64,000 nucleotides of DNA, taken from Cupriavidus sp. EM10. GTDB taxonomy: Bacteria > Pseudomonadota > Gammaproteobacteria > Burkholderiales > Burkholderiaceae. Made by a program: the position numbers and the translations under genes. Shown one piece after another: positions 1-9,058 of the stretch. Numbering within the stretch: position 1 is the first letter of the stretch; the number at the start of each line of letters is the position of its first letter. The notes beneath the pieces were generated by a model, which worked only from the letters and a program-made list of their open reading frames with translations, was not told the DNA's origin and did no database searches. Location: positions 1,240,001-1,304,000 of the forward strand of contig NZ_CP076060.1 in NCBI RefSeq assembly GCF_018729255.1, in the 5' to 3' direction.

Positions 1-2912
1 GTCATCACCACGGGCCGCAGCCGCTGGCGGGCGGCCTGGATGGCAGCCTGCACGCGCTCCATGCCGCCGCGCCGCAGTTGCTCCGCATACTCGACCACCA
101 GGATCGCGTTCTTCGCCGCCAGCCCCATGATGACGACCACGCCCACCTTGAAGTAGACGTCGTTGGGCAGCCCGCGCAGCCAGACGGCCGCCGCTGCGCC
201 CATCAGGCCGGTGGGCACGATGGCCAGCACGGCCAGCGGCAGCGTCCAGCTTTCGTAGAGCGCCACCAGGCACAGGAAGATGAACAGCAGCGACAGCGCG
301 AACAACCACGGCGCCTGCGAACCGCTCTGCTGCTGCTCGAACGCGCGGCCATTCCAGCGTACCTCGTAGTCCGGACCCAGTTCGCGCACCAGGGCTTCGA
401 GCCGGGCCATCGCCGCGCCGGTGCTGACGCCGGGCGCGGTATCGGCATTGATGCGCACCGATGTCAGGCCGTTGTAGCGCTCCAGCGTGGCTTCGCTGTT
501 GCCCCATTCCAGCGTGGCAAAGGCGCCCAGCGACACCATCTGCCCGCTGGCATTGCGCACATGCACGCGCGCCAGGTGAGCGGCCTGCATGCGGAACGGC
601 GCGTCGGCCTGCAGGATCACGCGGCGCACGCGGCCTTCGCGGGCCAGTTCGTCGATATAGCGCGAGCCAATGGTGGCCGACAGCGCGTGGTGGATCGCCT
701 CGGCATCCACGCCGAAGCTTTCGGCCTTGCGATAGTCGATGGCCAGATCGAGCGCCGGCGTGGGCTGGCCCGCCGTCGCGCGCACCTCGGCAAACAGCGG
801 GTCGGCCTTGGCGCGTTCGATCAGCTTGTCGCGCATGGCATACAGGTCCTGCCGGCCGCCTTCGCGGCGCGTGACCAGGCGCATGTCCAGCCCGCTGGTG
901 CTGCCAAGCTCGGGCAGGGCGCTGCCGTTGTACGGGTAAAGCTGGGCCTCGCCCTTGCCGGGCCACGCTTCCAGCCCCTTGCTCAGGCGTGCCAGCACCA
1001 CGTCGGCTGCATGGGCGCGGCCACGCTTCTGCCAGTCGTCCAGCGACAGGAATACGCTGGCGCGCTGCTCGCCCGAGCCGCCGTTGTTCCAGCCCAGCAG
1101 CGAAAACGTGGTCTTGATCGGCAATTTCTCCGCCGTCATCCACTGCTCCAGCCGCGCGATGGTCTCGCGCGTCTGGGCCTGGGTGCTGCCCGGCGGCAGT
1201 TCCACGTCGATTACCAGTTCGCCGGTGTCTTCCTCGGGCAGGAAGCCGCCCGGCAACTGCCAGAGCACCAGCGCGCAGGCGGCCGTCATGGCCAGATAGA
1301 CGGCCAGCCAGCGCAGGCGGCGCTGCTGCAGCCTTTCGATCCAGCCGGCGTAGCGCGCCGTGAAGGCAGCAAAGCGTGCCTCGAACCACGCCAGCGGGCC
1401 ACGGGCCGGGGCGGCGCCGTGGCGCAGCAGCGTGGCGCACATGGCCGGGGCCAGCGTCAGCGCAAAGAACAGCGAGAACGCGATCGAGATGGCCAGCGTC
1501 ATGGCGAAATGGCGATAGATCACGCCCACGGCGCTGTCCATGAACGTCATCGGCACGAACACGGCGCACAGCACCAGCGTGACCGCCAGCAGCGCGCCCG
1601 AGACCTCGCGCATCGAGCGCGACGCGGCCGTGAAGGCATCGACGCCGTCCTCGCGCATGATGCGCTCGACGTTTTCCACCACCACGATGGCGTCGTCCAC
1701 CAGGATGCCGATGGCCAACACCACGCCGAACAGCGTGATCACGTTCAGCGACAGGCCGAACGCCTGCAGGCAGGCGACCGTGCCGAGCAGCGACACCGGC
1801 ACCACGATGCACGGGATCAGCGTGGCGCGCAGGTTGCCCAGGAACAGCCACAGGATCAGGAACACCAGCACCGTGGCCTCGCCCAGCGTCACCAGCACGC
1901 GCGTGATCGAGTTCTGGACGAAGTGGGCCGTGTCGTAGGAAATGTCATAGGCCACGCCGGCCGGAAAGCCCTTGGCGGCCTCGTCCAGCGCCGCGCGCAC
2001 GGTGCGCGAGGTGGCCAGCACGTTGGCGCCATCGGCCAGCTTCAGGCCCATCGACGCCGCCTCGCGGCCGTTCAGCGACGAGCTGTAGCGGAAGTCGGCG
2101 GCGCCCATTTCCACGCGCGCCACGTCGCGCAGCAGTACCGCCGAGCCGTCCTTGCCCGGGCGCAGCACGATGCGCTCGAACGATTCCGCATTGGCCAGCG
2201 GCGCAGGTGGCCGCACGATGGCCTGGAACGGCTGGCCCGGCATGGACGGCGCCCCGCCCAGCTGCCCGGGCGTGACACTGCCGTTGCGGGCGCGGATGGC
2301 GGCCTCCACATCGGCGGTGGTCAGGCCGTAGGCATGCAACTGGTCGGGGTTGAACCAGACGCGCAGCGCGTATTCGGCGCTGTACGGTTCCACCTTGCCG
2401 ATACCGGGCAGGCGCCGCAGCATCGGCAGCACCGTGCCGGCCGCGTAATCGGCCAGCGCGGTCTCGGACATCGTGCCGGTCTTCGAGATCAGCGACACGT
2501 ACATGAACGGGCTGGCACTGGCCTGGTCGACGTAGACGCCGCCCCGGCGCACCACCTCGGGCAGCAGCGGCTCGGCCTGCGCCACGCGGTTGCGCACGTT
2601 GACCTGCGCCAGTTGCGGATCGGTGCCTTGCCTGAAGCCGATGGTCACCGTGGCCGTGCCCGCCTCGCTGTTGGAGTCGATATAGAGCAGGCCGGGGATG
2701 CCGTGCATCTGCTGCTCCAGCACGGCCGTCACGCGGTCTTCGACAGTGCGCGCGGTGGCGCCCGGGTAATCGGCGTAGAGGATCACCATCGGCGGCGCAA
2801 CGGCCGGGTACTGGGCCACCGGGATGCGGTTCAACGCGACCAGGCCGGCGACCATGGTCAGGATGGCCAGCACCCACGCGAACGCGGGGCGGCGAAGGAA
2901 AAAATGCGCCAT
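1..2912 (-). CDS. RND multidrug efflux transporter, HAE1/AcrB family (3' end outside window)
   Basis: Inner-membrane proton-driven pump subunit that works with a periplasmic adaptor and an outer-membrane channel. The reverse-strand reading frame is open from the ATG at 2912 to the window edge, about 970 residues of a family usually 1030-1050 long, so only the extreme C-terminus is missing. It opens with a first membrane segment (MAHFFLRRPAFAWVLAIL) and the porter-domain start RIPVAQYPAVAPP typical of AcrB. Later it contains GILVDDAIVVVENVERI (TM4, with the proton-relay aspartates) and GLAAKNAILVVEYA near the left edge. Substrate range cannot be read from sequence. Adaptor and outer-membrane partner genes are not in the window. 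It is divergent from the symporter at 3333. Confidence 0.93.
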   Translation of the reverse strand, partial: MAHFFLRRPAFAWVLAILTMVAGLVALNRIPVAQYPAVAPPMVILYADYPGATARTVEDRVTAVLEQQMHGIPGLLYIDSNSEAGTATVTIGFRQGTDPQLAQVNVRNRVAQAEPLLPEVVRRGGVYVDQASASPFMYVSLISKTGTMSETALADYAAGTVLPMLRRLPGIGKVEPYSAEYALRVWFNPDQLHAYGLTTADVEAAIRARNGSVTPGQLGGAPSMPGQPFQAIVRPPAPLANAESFERIVLRPGKDGSAVLLRDVARVEMGAADFRYSSSLNGREAASMGLKLADGANVLATSRTVRAALDEAAKGFPAGVAYDISYDTAHFVQNSITRVLVTLGEATVLVFLILWLFLGNLRATLIPCIVVPVSLLGTVACLQAFGLSLNVITLFGVVLAIGILVDDAIVVVENVERIMREDGVDAFTAASRSMREVSGALLAVTLVLCAVFVPMTFMDSAVGVIYRHFAMTLAISIAFSLFFALTLAPAMCATLLRHGAAPARGPLAWFEARFAAFTARYAGWIERLQQRRLRWLAVYLAMTAACALVLWQLPGGFLPEEDTGELVIDVELPPGSTQAQTRETIARLEQWMTAEKLPIKTTFSLLGWNNGGSGEQRASVFLSLDDWQKRGRAHAADVVLARLSKGLEAWPGKGEAQLYPYNGSALPELGSTSGLDMRLVTRREGGRQDLYAMRDKLIERAKADPLFAEVRATAGQPTPALDLAIDYRKAESFGVDAEAIHHALSATIGSRYIDELAREGRVRRVILQADAPFRMQAAHLARVHVRNASGQMVSLGAFATLEWGNSEATLERYNGLTSVRINADTAPGVSTGAAMARLEALVRELGPDYEVRWNGRAFEQQQSGSQAPWLFALSLLFIFLCLVALYESWTLPLAVLAIVPTGLMGAAAAVWLRGLPNDVYFKVGVVVIMGLAAKNAILVVEYAEQLRRGGMERVQAAIQAARQRLRPVVM

Positions 2913-3332
2913 ATCGGACGAACGACAGCTAACACCGTGCATCGCGCCCGACCATGCGGCGGCGCGCCGAAGCCCGGCGAGGGTTGGGTGGGTGTCGCAA
3001 TATCGGCCGCCGCTGGCCGGATGAAATGCCGGGCGGTCCGAGGGCCCGTGGGGCCCGGTGGCACGGTCCGCGCGGCCCGATGGCTCGATCGGGTGGCGCG
3101 GCGCGCGCTTTTGGGTATGACGCCCCGGCCGCAGCGGGCCGGGGGCGAGTGTGGCGGATTATAAACATCGCCCTTTGTTGGTGCAATCAAAGGAAATGCG
3201 ATGTGCGGCGAGCGGCCTTCTGCCGGTGTGCATGGCCGTTTCCGGATTTGCCCATGGCACACCCGCGTCCTATCGTTACAGGTGCAGACCTCGGCGCAGG
3301 ACTTCCATACGGCCGCCCCCCAAGGAGACGTC
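2913..3332. other. Intergenic region between divergent efflux and symporter genes
   Basis: A 420-base spacer that must hold promoters for both flanking divergent genes. It is very G/C rich with a run of short GGGCCC-type repeats around 3045-3060, and becomes A/T richer at 3155-3200, the likelier promoter for the rightward symporter. I see no convincing gene, RNA or clear operator in it. The symporter ribosome-binding site (AAGGAG) lies at its right end. Confidence 0.4.
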
Positions 3333-4634
3333 ATGAGCAAGAAGTCAAATATCACGACCTGGATCCTGATCGCGATGATCCTGGGTGCCGTGGTTGGCTA
3401 CGCGTGCAACACGGCGTTCCCGGACCCCAAGGTGGCCAAGGAAATTGCCGGGTATATCTCCATCATCACCGACGTCTTCCTGCGGCTGATCAAGATGATC
3501 ATCGCGCCGCTGGTGTTCTCGACGCTGGTGATCGGTATCGCGCACATGGGCGATGCCAGCACGGTGGGGCGCGTCGGGGTCAAGGCGCTGGGGTGGTTCA
3601 TCACGGCGTCGCTGGTGTCGCTGACGCTGGGGCTGATCATGGCCACGCTGCTGCATCCGGGCGTGAATATCGGCCTGCCGCTGCCCGACGTGGGCGCCGC
3701 CACCAACCTGAAGACCAACGCCTTCACGCTGAAGGACTTCGTGGCGCACCTGGTGCCCAAATCGGTGGCCGAGGCCATGGCCAACAACGAAATCCTGCAG
3801 ATCGTGGTGTTCTCGATCTTCTTCGGCACGGCCATTGCCACGCTGGGCGAACGCGGCGCGCGCATGGCCGCCGTGATCGAGGATCTGGCGCAGATCATGC
3901 TGAAGATCACCGGCGCGGTCATGTGGCTGGCCCCGGTGGCCGTGTTCGCGGCCATTGCGTCGACCGTGACCACGCAGGGGCTGGGCATCCTGATCACGTT
4001 CGCCAAGTTCATGGGCAGCTTCTACCTGGCGCTGTTCGTGCTGTGGGGTTTGCTGACGCTGGCGGGCTTTGTCTTCCTGGGGCGGCGCGTGTTCGAACTG
4101 GTCCGGCTGATCCGCGAACCATTCCTGCTGTCGTTTTCCACGGCCAGTTCCGAGGCGGCCTATCCAAAACTGCTCGATTCCCTCGACCGCTTCGGCGTGA
4201 ATCGGAAAATCTCCAGTTTTGTGCTGCCGCTGGGGTACTCGTTCAACCTTGATGGCTCGATGATGTACTGCACGTTCGCGGTGCTGTTCATCGCCCAGGC
4301 GTACGACATCCACCTGCCGCTGGGCACGCAGATCACGATGCTGCTGTTGCTGATGCTGACGTCGAAGGGCATGGCCGGCGTGCCGAGGGCGTCGCTGGTG
4401 GTGATCGCGGCCACGCTGAACCAGTTCGGCATCCCCGAGGCTGGCCTGCTGCTGATCATGGGCGTGGACCAGTTCCTGGACATGGGCCGCTCTGCCACCA
4501 ACGCCGTGGGCAATTCGATTGCCGCCGCCGTGGTGGCCAAGTGGGAAGGGCAACTGGCCGCGGGGCCGGTGCCGGAGACCGAAAAGGACATACCGGGCGA
4601 GGAGCCCCGCACGCCCGGCACCGCGGAGGCCTGA
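3333..4634 (+). CDS. Dicarboxylate/amino acid:cation symporter (DAACS, SLC1-like)
   Basis: Secondary transporter of 433 residues that imports acidic amino acids or C4-dicarboxylates with H+ or Na+. The start at 3333 follows AAGGAGACG. Family landmarks appear in order: hairpin 1 serine motif STASSEAAYPKLL, the TM7 motif NLDGSMMY, hairpin 2 SKGMAGVPRAS, and TM8 DQFLDMGRSATNAVGNS. The TM8 arginine after DMG corresponds to the residue that selects acidic side chains in GltPh, which supports glutamate, aspartate or dicarboxylate as substrate. It is followed after only 4 bases by a glutamate/aspartate-type binding protein gene, suggesting translational coupling. Which of GltP, DctA or another subgroup it belongs to is not resolved. 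Confidence 0.93.
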   Translation: MSKKSNITTWILIAMILGAVVGYACNTAFPDPKVAKEIAGYISIITDVFLRLIKMIIAPLVFSTLVIGIAHMGDASTVGRVGVKALGWFITASLVSLTLGLIMATLLHPGVNIGLPLPDVGAATNLKTNAFTLKDFVAHLVPKSVAEAMANNEILQIVVFSIFFGTAIATLGERGARMAAVIEDLAQIMLKITGAVMWLAPVAVFAAIASTVTTQGLGILITFAKFMGSFYLALFVLWGLLTLAGFVFLGRRVFELVRLIREPFLLSFSTASSEAAYPKLLDSLDRFGVNRKISSFVLPLGYSFNLDGSMMYCTFAVLFIAQAYDIHLPLGTQITMLLLLMLTSKGMAGVPRASLVVIAATLNQFGIPEAGLLLIMGVDQFLDMGRSATNAVGNSIAAAVVAKWEGQLAAGPVPETEKDIPGEEPRTPGTAEA

Positions 4635-4638
4635 CGCC

Positions 4639-5553
4639 ATGCGCGCATCCGTCTGGAAGCGGGTTGCAGGGTGCCTGGCCGCGCTGCTGCTGGGCGGCGC
4701 CGTCCAGGGGCTGGCGCAGGCACAGGACGCCGTGGCGCTGTCCGGCACGCTGAAGAAGGCCAAGGATACCGGCGTGCTGGCCATCGGCTACCGGGAATCG
4801 TCGCTGCCGTTCTCGTACCTGAACCAGGCCAGGCGGCCCATCGGCTATTCGATCGACATCTGCCAGGCCATCGTCGAGGCGGCGGCCGCCGAAATCAGCC
4901 GCAACCTGACCGTGCAGTGGGTGCCGGTGACGTCCGAGAATCGCTTCGATGCGATTACATCGGGCAAGGCCGACCTGGAATGCGGATCGACCACCCGCAA
5001 TGCCGAGCGCATGCGCATGGTGGCGTTTTCGCCAGTGATTTTCGTGGCCGGGACCAAGCTGATGGTGCCGCGCGGATCGCCGGTCAGGACATTCCGCGAC
5101 CTGAAGGGCAAGACCGTGGTGGCCACGGCCGGCACCACCAACGCCAGCGCCATCGAGGACCTGTCCACGCGTTTCAACCTGGGCATCAAGCTGATCCGCG
5201 CCCGCGACCATGCCGATGCCTTCGAGGTGCTGCGCCATGGCGGCGCCGACGCCTACGCCGGCGACGACGTGCTGCTGTACGGCTTCCTGGCCCACTACAA
5301 CGCCGGCAAGCAGTTCATCGTTACCAGCGAATTCCTGTCCTACGACCCCTACGGCATCATGTTGCGCCGGGGCGATCCTCAATTCGCCGCCGTGGTCGAC
5401 AAGGCCGTGCGCGACCTGATTACCGGGGGCGACCTGGAACGGCTGTACAAACAATGGTTCCTGAACCGTCTGCCAACCGGCGAGCGGCTCGGCATCCCGA
5501 TGAGCAACCAACTGGAAGACATCATCCAGGCCACGCCGCAGCAGCCGGAGTAG
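4639..5553 (+). CDS. Periplasmic amino acid-binding protein, GltI-like (family 3 SBP)
   Basis: Secreted 304-residue solute-binding protein. A signal peptide (KRVAGCLAALLLGGAVQGLAQA) is followed by a family 3 SBP fold: GTLKKAKDTGVLAIGYRES at the start of the mature part, IGYSIDICQAIVEA, and RFDAITSGKADLECGSTTRN, which resembles the ligand-binding region of glutamate/aspartate binding proteins. GGAGG lies about 9 bases before the ATG, inside the end of the symporter gene. No ABC permease or ATPase gene follows; the only transporter beside it is a secondary symporter. It could serve a distant ABC system or deliver ligand to the symporter; the second is inference only. Confidence 0.9.
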   Translation: MRASVWKRVAGCLAALLLGGAVQGLAQAQDAVALSGTLKKAKDTGVLAIGYRESSLPFSYLNQARRPIGYSIDICQAIVEAAAAEISRNLTVQWVPVTSENRFDAITSGKADLECGSTTRNAERMRMVAFSPVIFVAGTKLMVPRGSPVRTFRDLKGKTVVATAGTTNASAIEDLSTRFNLGIKLIRARDHADAFEVLRHGGADAYAGDDVLLYGFLAHYNAGKQFIVTSEFLSYDPYGIMLRRGDPQFAAVVDKAVRDLITGGDLERLYKQWFLNRLPTGERLGIPMSNQLEDIIQATPQQPE

Positions 5554-5667
5554 GGGCTGCCGTGCTTCCCTCTCGCGCCAGGTGGGAGGCGAGCCAACAC
5601 ATCGTATTCAGGCGCAACTCGTGATAATTCATCACTAACGCTGCCGATTCATGCCGATTCGATAAGC

Positions 5668-5705
5668 ACAGTTCCACTTTTGTGCATTGCGATTGCACAA
5701 ACTGT
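5668..5705. promoter_or_regulatory. Palindromic operator candidate upstream of the YdeP/FdhF-like gene
   Basis: Nested inverted repeat: TTGTGCA (5680-5686) and TGCACAA (5694-5700) around a 7-base spacer, flanked by ACAGTT (5668-5673) and AACTGT (5700-5705). It lies about 140 bases before the oxidoreductase start, in the only A/T-rich stretch of the spacer. The cognate regulator is unknown; the nearby MocR and winged-helix genes are candidates by proximity only. Confidence 0.35.
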
Positions 5706-5842
5706 ACTCTTCCCTCTGCACCTGTTCTGTACGTCCCTCAGGTCACTTTCCGGGCCTAGTCTGCATCCATCGCATCGAGCGTCCGGACATCACACGGAAA
5801 ACCGGGCCGGGCACTCGGGCATTTGTTCCGGATGTCGCCCCC

Positions 5843-8149
5843 ATGAGTACTCCCACGCCCGAAGAGGGGCATATCGCCCCCTATACGCACCCGGCCGCCG
5901 GCTGGGGCGCGCTGAAGCAGGTTGCCATCAACCTGGTCAAGGAAAAGGTTGCCGGCGGCAAGTACCGGACCCTGTTCCGGCAGAACCAGCCTGACGGCTT
6001 CGACTGTCCCGGCTGCGCCTGGCCCGACCGGCAGCATGCGTCCACGTTCGAATTCTGCGAAAACGGCGTCAAGGCCGTGGCCGCCGAGGCCACCAGCAAG
6101 CGCGTGACCAACGAGTTCTTCGCGCAGTACACGGTCACCGAGCTGATGCAGCAGTCGGACTACGAACTGGAACAGCACGGCCGCCTGACCCACCCGGTGC
6201 GCTACGACGCCGCCACCGACAAGTACGTGCCGGTGGCATGGGACGACGCGTTCCGCCTGATCGCCGACCACCTGCGCCGCCTGGACAACCCCGACGCCGC
6301 CACGTTCTACACGTCGGGCCGGGCCAGCAACGAGGCCGCCTTCCTTTTCCAGCTGTTCGTGCGCATGTACGGCACCAACAACTTCCCCGACTGCTCGAAC
6401 ATGTGCCACGAGGCCACCAGCCGCGGCCTGCCGGTGACGGTGGGCGTGGGCAAGGCCACGGTGCTGCTCGATGACTTCCAGTTGGCCGATACCATCATGG
6501 TGTGGGGCCAGAATCCGGCCACCAACCATCCGCGCATGCTCAACGAGCTGCGCGATGCCTCGAAGCGCGGCGCGAAGATCGTGTCGATCAACCCGCTCAA
6601 GGAGCGCGGCCTGGAGCGCTTTGTCAGCCCGCAGCACGTGACCGAGATGCTCGGTGGCGGCGGCACCCAGATTGCGTCGATGTTCGTGCGGCCCAAGCTG
6701 GCCGGCGATTTTGCGCTGCTCAAGGGCATCGGCAAGCGCGTGATTGAGCTGGACGACGAGGCCGTGGCCACGGGCGGCAAGCGCGTGGTGGATATCGCCT
6801 TCGTCAACGACCATACGGCCGGCTACGAGGCCTTTGCGGCCGACCTGCGCGCCGAAAGCTGGGCCGACATCGTGGCCGAATCGGGCGTGACGCGCGAGGA
6901 TATCGACGCGCTGGCCGACGTCTATGTGAACAGCGAACGCACCATCATGTGCTGGGGCATGGGCCTGACACAGCACAAGGAAAGCGTGCGCACGATCCAG
7001 CTGCTGTCCAACGTGATGATGCTGCGCGGCAATATCGGCCGGCCCGGCGCGGGCCTGATGCCGGTGCGCGGCCATTCGAACGTGCAGGGCGACCGCACGA
7101 TGGGCATCGAGGAACAGCCCGACGACGCGTTCCTGGATCGCCTGGGCGCCACCTTCGGCTTCGAGCCGCCCCGGCACCATGGCCAGGACGTGGTGGCAGC
7201 CATCGGCGCGATGCTGGAAGGCAAGGTCAAGGTGTTCGTGGGTCTGGGCGGCAATTTCTCGATCGCCACGCCCGACACGCCCCGCACCTGGCAGGCGCTG
7301 CGCCAGTGCGACCTGACCGTGAACATCGCCACCAAGCTGAACCGCAGCCACCTGGTGATCGGCAAGGATTCGCTGCTGCTGCCGACGCTGGGCCGTACCG
7401 AGGTGGACGAGCAGGCTGGCGTGCCGCAGGGCGTGACCGTGGAGGATTCGGTCTGCATGGTGCATATCTCGTACGGCATGAACAAGCCGGCGTCGCCGCA
7501 TCTGCTGTCGGAAACCATGATCGTGGCGAAGATGGCCGACGCCACGCTGGGCTCGGACAAGGTGGACTGGCTGTGGTTCGCGCAGGACTACGCGCGCATC
7601 CGCGACGCCATCGAGAAGGTGATTCCGGGCTTCGAGCGCTACAACGAGCGCGTGGCGCAGCCGGGCGGCTTCCACCTGACGCCGGCCTCGCGCAATCGCG
7701 TCTGGCGCACGGCATCTGGCAAGGCGCAGTTCCTGGTCCATCCGATCGACCGCGACACGCCGATCAAGCGCGCCCGCGACAAGTACGGCGACGACCTGCT
7801 GGTCATGATGACCACGCGCTCGCACGACCAGTACAACACCACGATCTATGGCCTGGACGACCGCTACCGCGGCGTGTTCGGGCTGCGCCGGGTGGTGTTC
7901 ATCAACCGCGCGGACCGCGAGCGGCTGGGGTTTGCAGAGGGCGAACGCGTAAATATCACCAGTGTCTGGGAAGACGACGTGACGCGCCATGTGCAAGACT
8001 TTCTGCTCGTCGACTACGACATTCCGGCCGGGTGCCTGGGCGCCTACTATCCGGAGACGAATCCGCTGGTGCCGCTGGAAAGCATCGGCGACAGGTCGGG
8101 CACGCCCACGTCGAAGTCGATCCCGGTGCTGCTGCAGCGCGTCGGGTAA
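5843..8149 (+). CDS. FdhF/YdeP family molybdopterin-dependent oxidoreductase
   Basis: Cytoplasmic enzyme of 768 residues in the formate dehydrogenase alpha-like group that includes E. coli YdeP. It begins with the group signature DGFDCPGCAWPD near residue 50, continues with FYTSGRASNEAAFLFQLF and NFPDCSNMCHEA (molybdopterin-binding core), MCWGMGLTQHKESV, and a C-terminal molydopterin dinucleotide-binding domain (VMMTTRSHDQYNTTIYG). The physiological substrate of this subgroup is not settled; YdeP has been tied to acid resistance. The next gene, fdhD, supplies the sulfur needed by formate-dehydrogenase-type molybdenum cofactors, which supports the assignment. The start chosen gives the usual family N-terminus, though no strong ribosome site precedes it. 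Confidence 0.9.
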   Translation: MSTPTPEEGHIAPYTHPAAGWGALKQVAINLVKEKVAGGKYRTLFRQNQPDGFDCPGCAWPDRQHASTFEFCENGVKAVAAEATSKRVTNEFFAQYTVTELMQQSDYELEQHGRLTHPVRYDAATDKYVPVAWDDAFRLIADHLRRLDNPDAATFYTSGRASNEAAFLFQLFVRMYGTNNFPDCSNMCHEATSRGLPVTVGVGKATVLLDDFQLADTIMVWGQNPATNHPRMLNELRDASKRGAKIVSINPLKERGLERFVSPQHVTEMLGGGGTQIASMFVRPKLAGDFALLKGIGKRVIELDDEAVATGGKRVVDIAFVNDHTAGYEAFAADLRAESWADIVAESGVTREDIDALADVYVNSERTIMCWGMGLTQHKESVRTIQLLSNVMMLRGNIGRPGAGLMPVRGHSNVQGDRTMGIEEQPDDAFLDRLGATFGFEPPRHHGQDVVAAIGAMLEGKVKVFVGLGGNFSIATPDTPRTWQALRQCDLTVNIATKLNRSHLVIGKDSLLLPTLGRTEVDEQAGVPQGVTVEDSVCMVHISYGMNKPASPHLLSETMIVAKMADATLGSDKVDWLWFAQDYARIRDAIEKVIPGFERYNERVAQPGGFHLTPASRNRVWRTASGKAQFLVHPIDRDTPIKRARDKYGDDLLVMMTTRSHDQYNTTIYGLDDRYRGVFGLRRVVFINRADRERLGFAEGERVNITSVWEDDVTRHVQDFLLVDYDIPAGCLGAYYPETNPLVPLESIGDRSGTPTSKSIPVLLQRVG

Positions 8150-8177
8150 GGCTGACATCCGAAGCAGGGGGTAGTAC

Positions 8178-9008
8178 ATGGCCGAACGCGGTTACATCAC
8201 GCGAGAGATTCGCCGCCACCAGGGCGACGCCGTCGCCCTGGAGATCGACAACGTGGCCGAGGAAGTGCCTGTAGCGCTGGTCTACAACGACATCTCGCAT
8301 GCGGTGATGATGGCCACGCCGCTGGACCTGGAGGCCTTTGCGGTCGGCTTCTCGCTGACCGAGGGCATCGTCGACAGCGTGGGCGAGATCTACGACGTCG
8401 AGGTCGAACCGGGCTGCGACGGCATCGAGGTGCGCCTGCGCATCAGCCAGCGCGCCTTCATGGCCATGAAGGAACGGCGCCGTTCGCTGGCCGGCCGCAC
8501 CGGCTGCGGCGTCTGTGGCATCGAGAGCCTGGCCCTGCTCGACCTGGTGCCCGAGCCGCTGGCGGCCGCACGCAACATCGTGCCGTCGGCGGCGATGATC
8601 CGGCAGGCGGCCGACGGCCTGCGCGCCCGCCAGCAACTGATGGCGGCCACGGGCGGCGTCCATGCCGCCGCGTGGTGTGGCCCGGACGGCCAGCTACGCG
8701 CCGTTTTCGAGGATGTGGGGCGCCATAACGCGCTGGACAAGCTGATCGGCCACCTGGCCCGTGCCCGCGAGACGTTTGGCGACGGCTTCGTGTTCCTGTC
8801 CAGCCGGGCCAGCTACGAGCTGGTCCGCAAGGCCGCCCGCATGCAGATTCCGATGCTGGCGACGATTTCGGCGCCGACTTCGCTGGCCATCCGCATCGCG
8901 GAACAGGCCGGCGTGCGGTTGCTGAGCTTTTGCCGGCAGGACGGCTTCGTCGAATACACTTCGCCTGAATCCGTATTAGCATCCGATTCGCCGGTGGCCG
9001 CAGGCTGA
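8178..9008 (+). CDS. fdhD: Formate dehydrogenase accessory sulfurtransferase FdhD
   Basis: Cytoplasmic 276-residue sulfur carrier that moves sulfur from a cysteine desulfurase to the molybdenum cofactor of formate dehydrogenase-like enzymes. The family motif GRTGCGVCG gives the two functional cysteines at residues 110 and 113. Other conserved blocks are EAFAVGFSLTEGI, GGVHAAAWC, FEDVGRHNALDKLIG and FVFLSSRASYELVRKA. It starts 28 bases after the YdeP/FdhF-like oxidoreductase, its probable client. Length and motifs are normal for the family. Confidence 0.95.
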   Translation: MAERGYITREIRRHQGDAVALEIDNVAEEVPVALVYNDISHAVMMATPLDLEAFAVGFSLTEGIVDSVGEIYDVEVEPGCDGIEVRLRISQRAFMAMKERRRSLAGRTGCGVCGIESLALLDLVPEPLAAARNIVPSAAMIRQAADGLRARQQLMAATGGVHAAAWCGPDGQLRAVFEDVGRHNALDKLIGHLARARETFGDGFVFLSSRASYELVRKAARMQIPMLATISAPTSLAIRIAEQAGVRLLSFCRQDGFVEYTSPESVLASDSPVAAG

Positions 9009-9058
9009 CGCCTGGGTAGTCCGGCACCCCCCGGACCCCACAGAAAGGCGAAGACCCG

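Noticed and set aside
78..3164. Long rightward open frame of about 1000 codons opposite the efflux gene
   Set aside because: Composition is arginine, histidine, glutamine and alanine rich with no hydrophobic pattern or motif; it is the antisense shadow of a G/C-rich gene with clear RND motifs.
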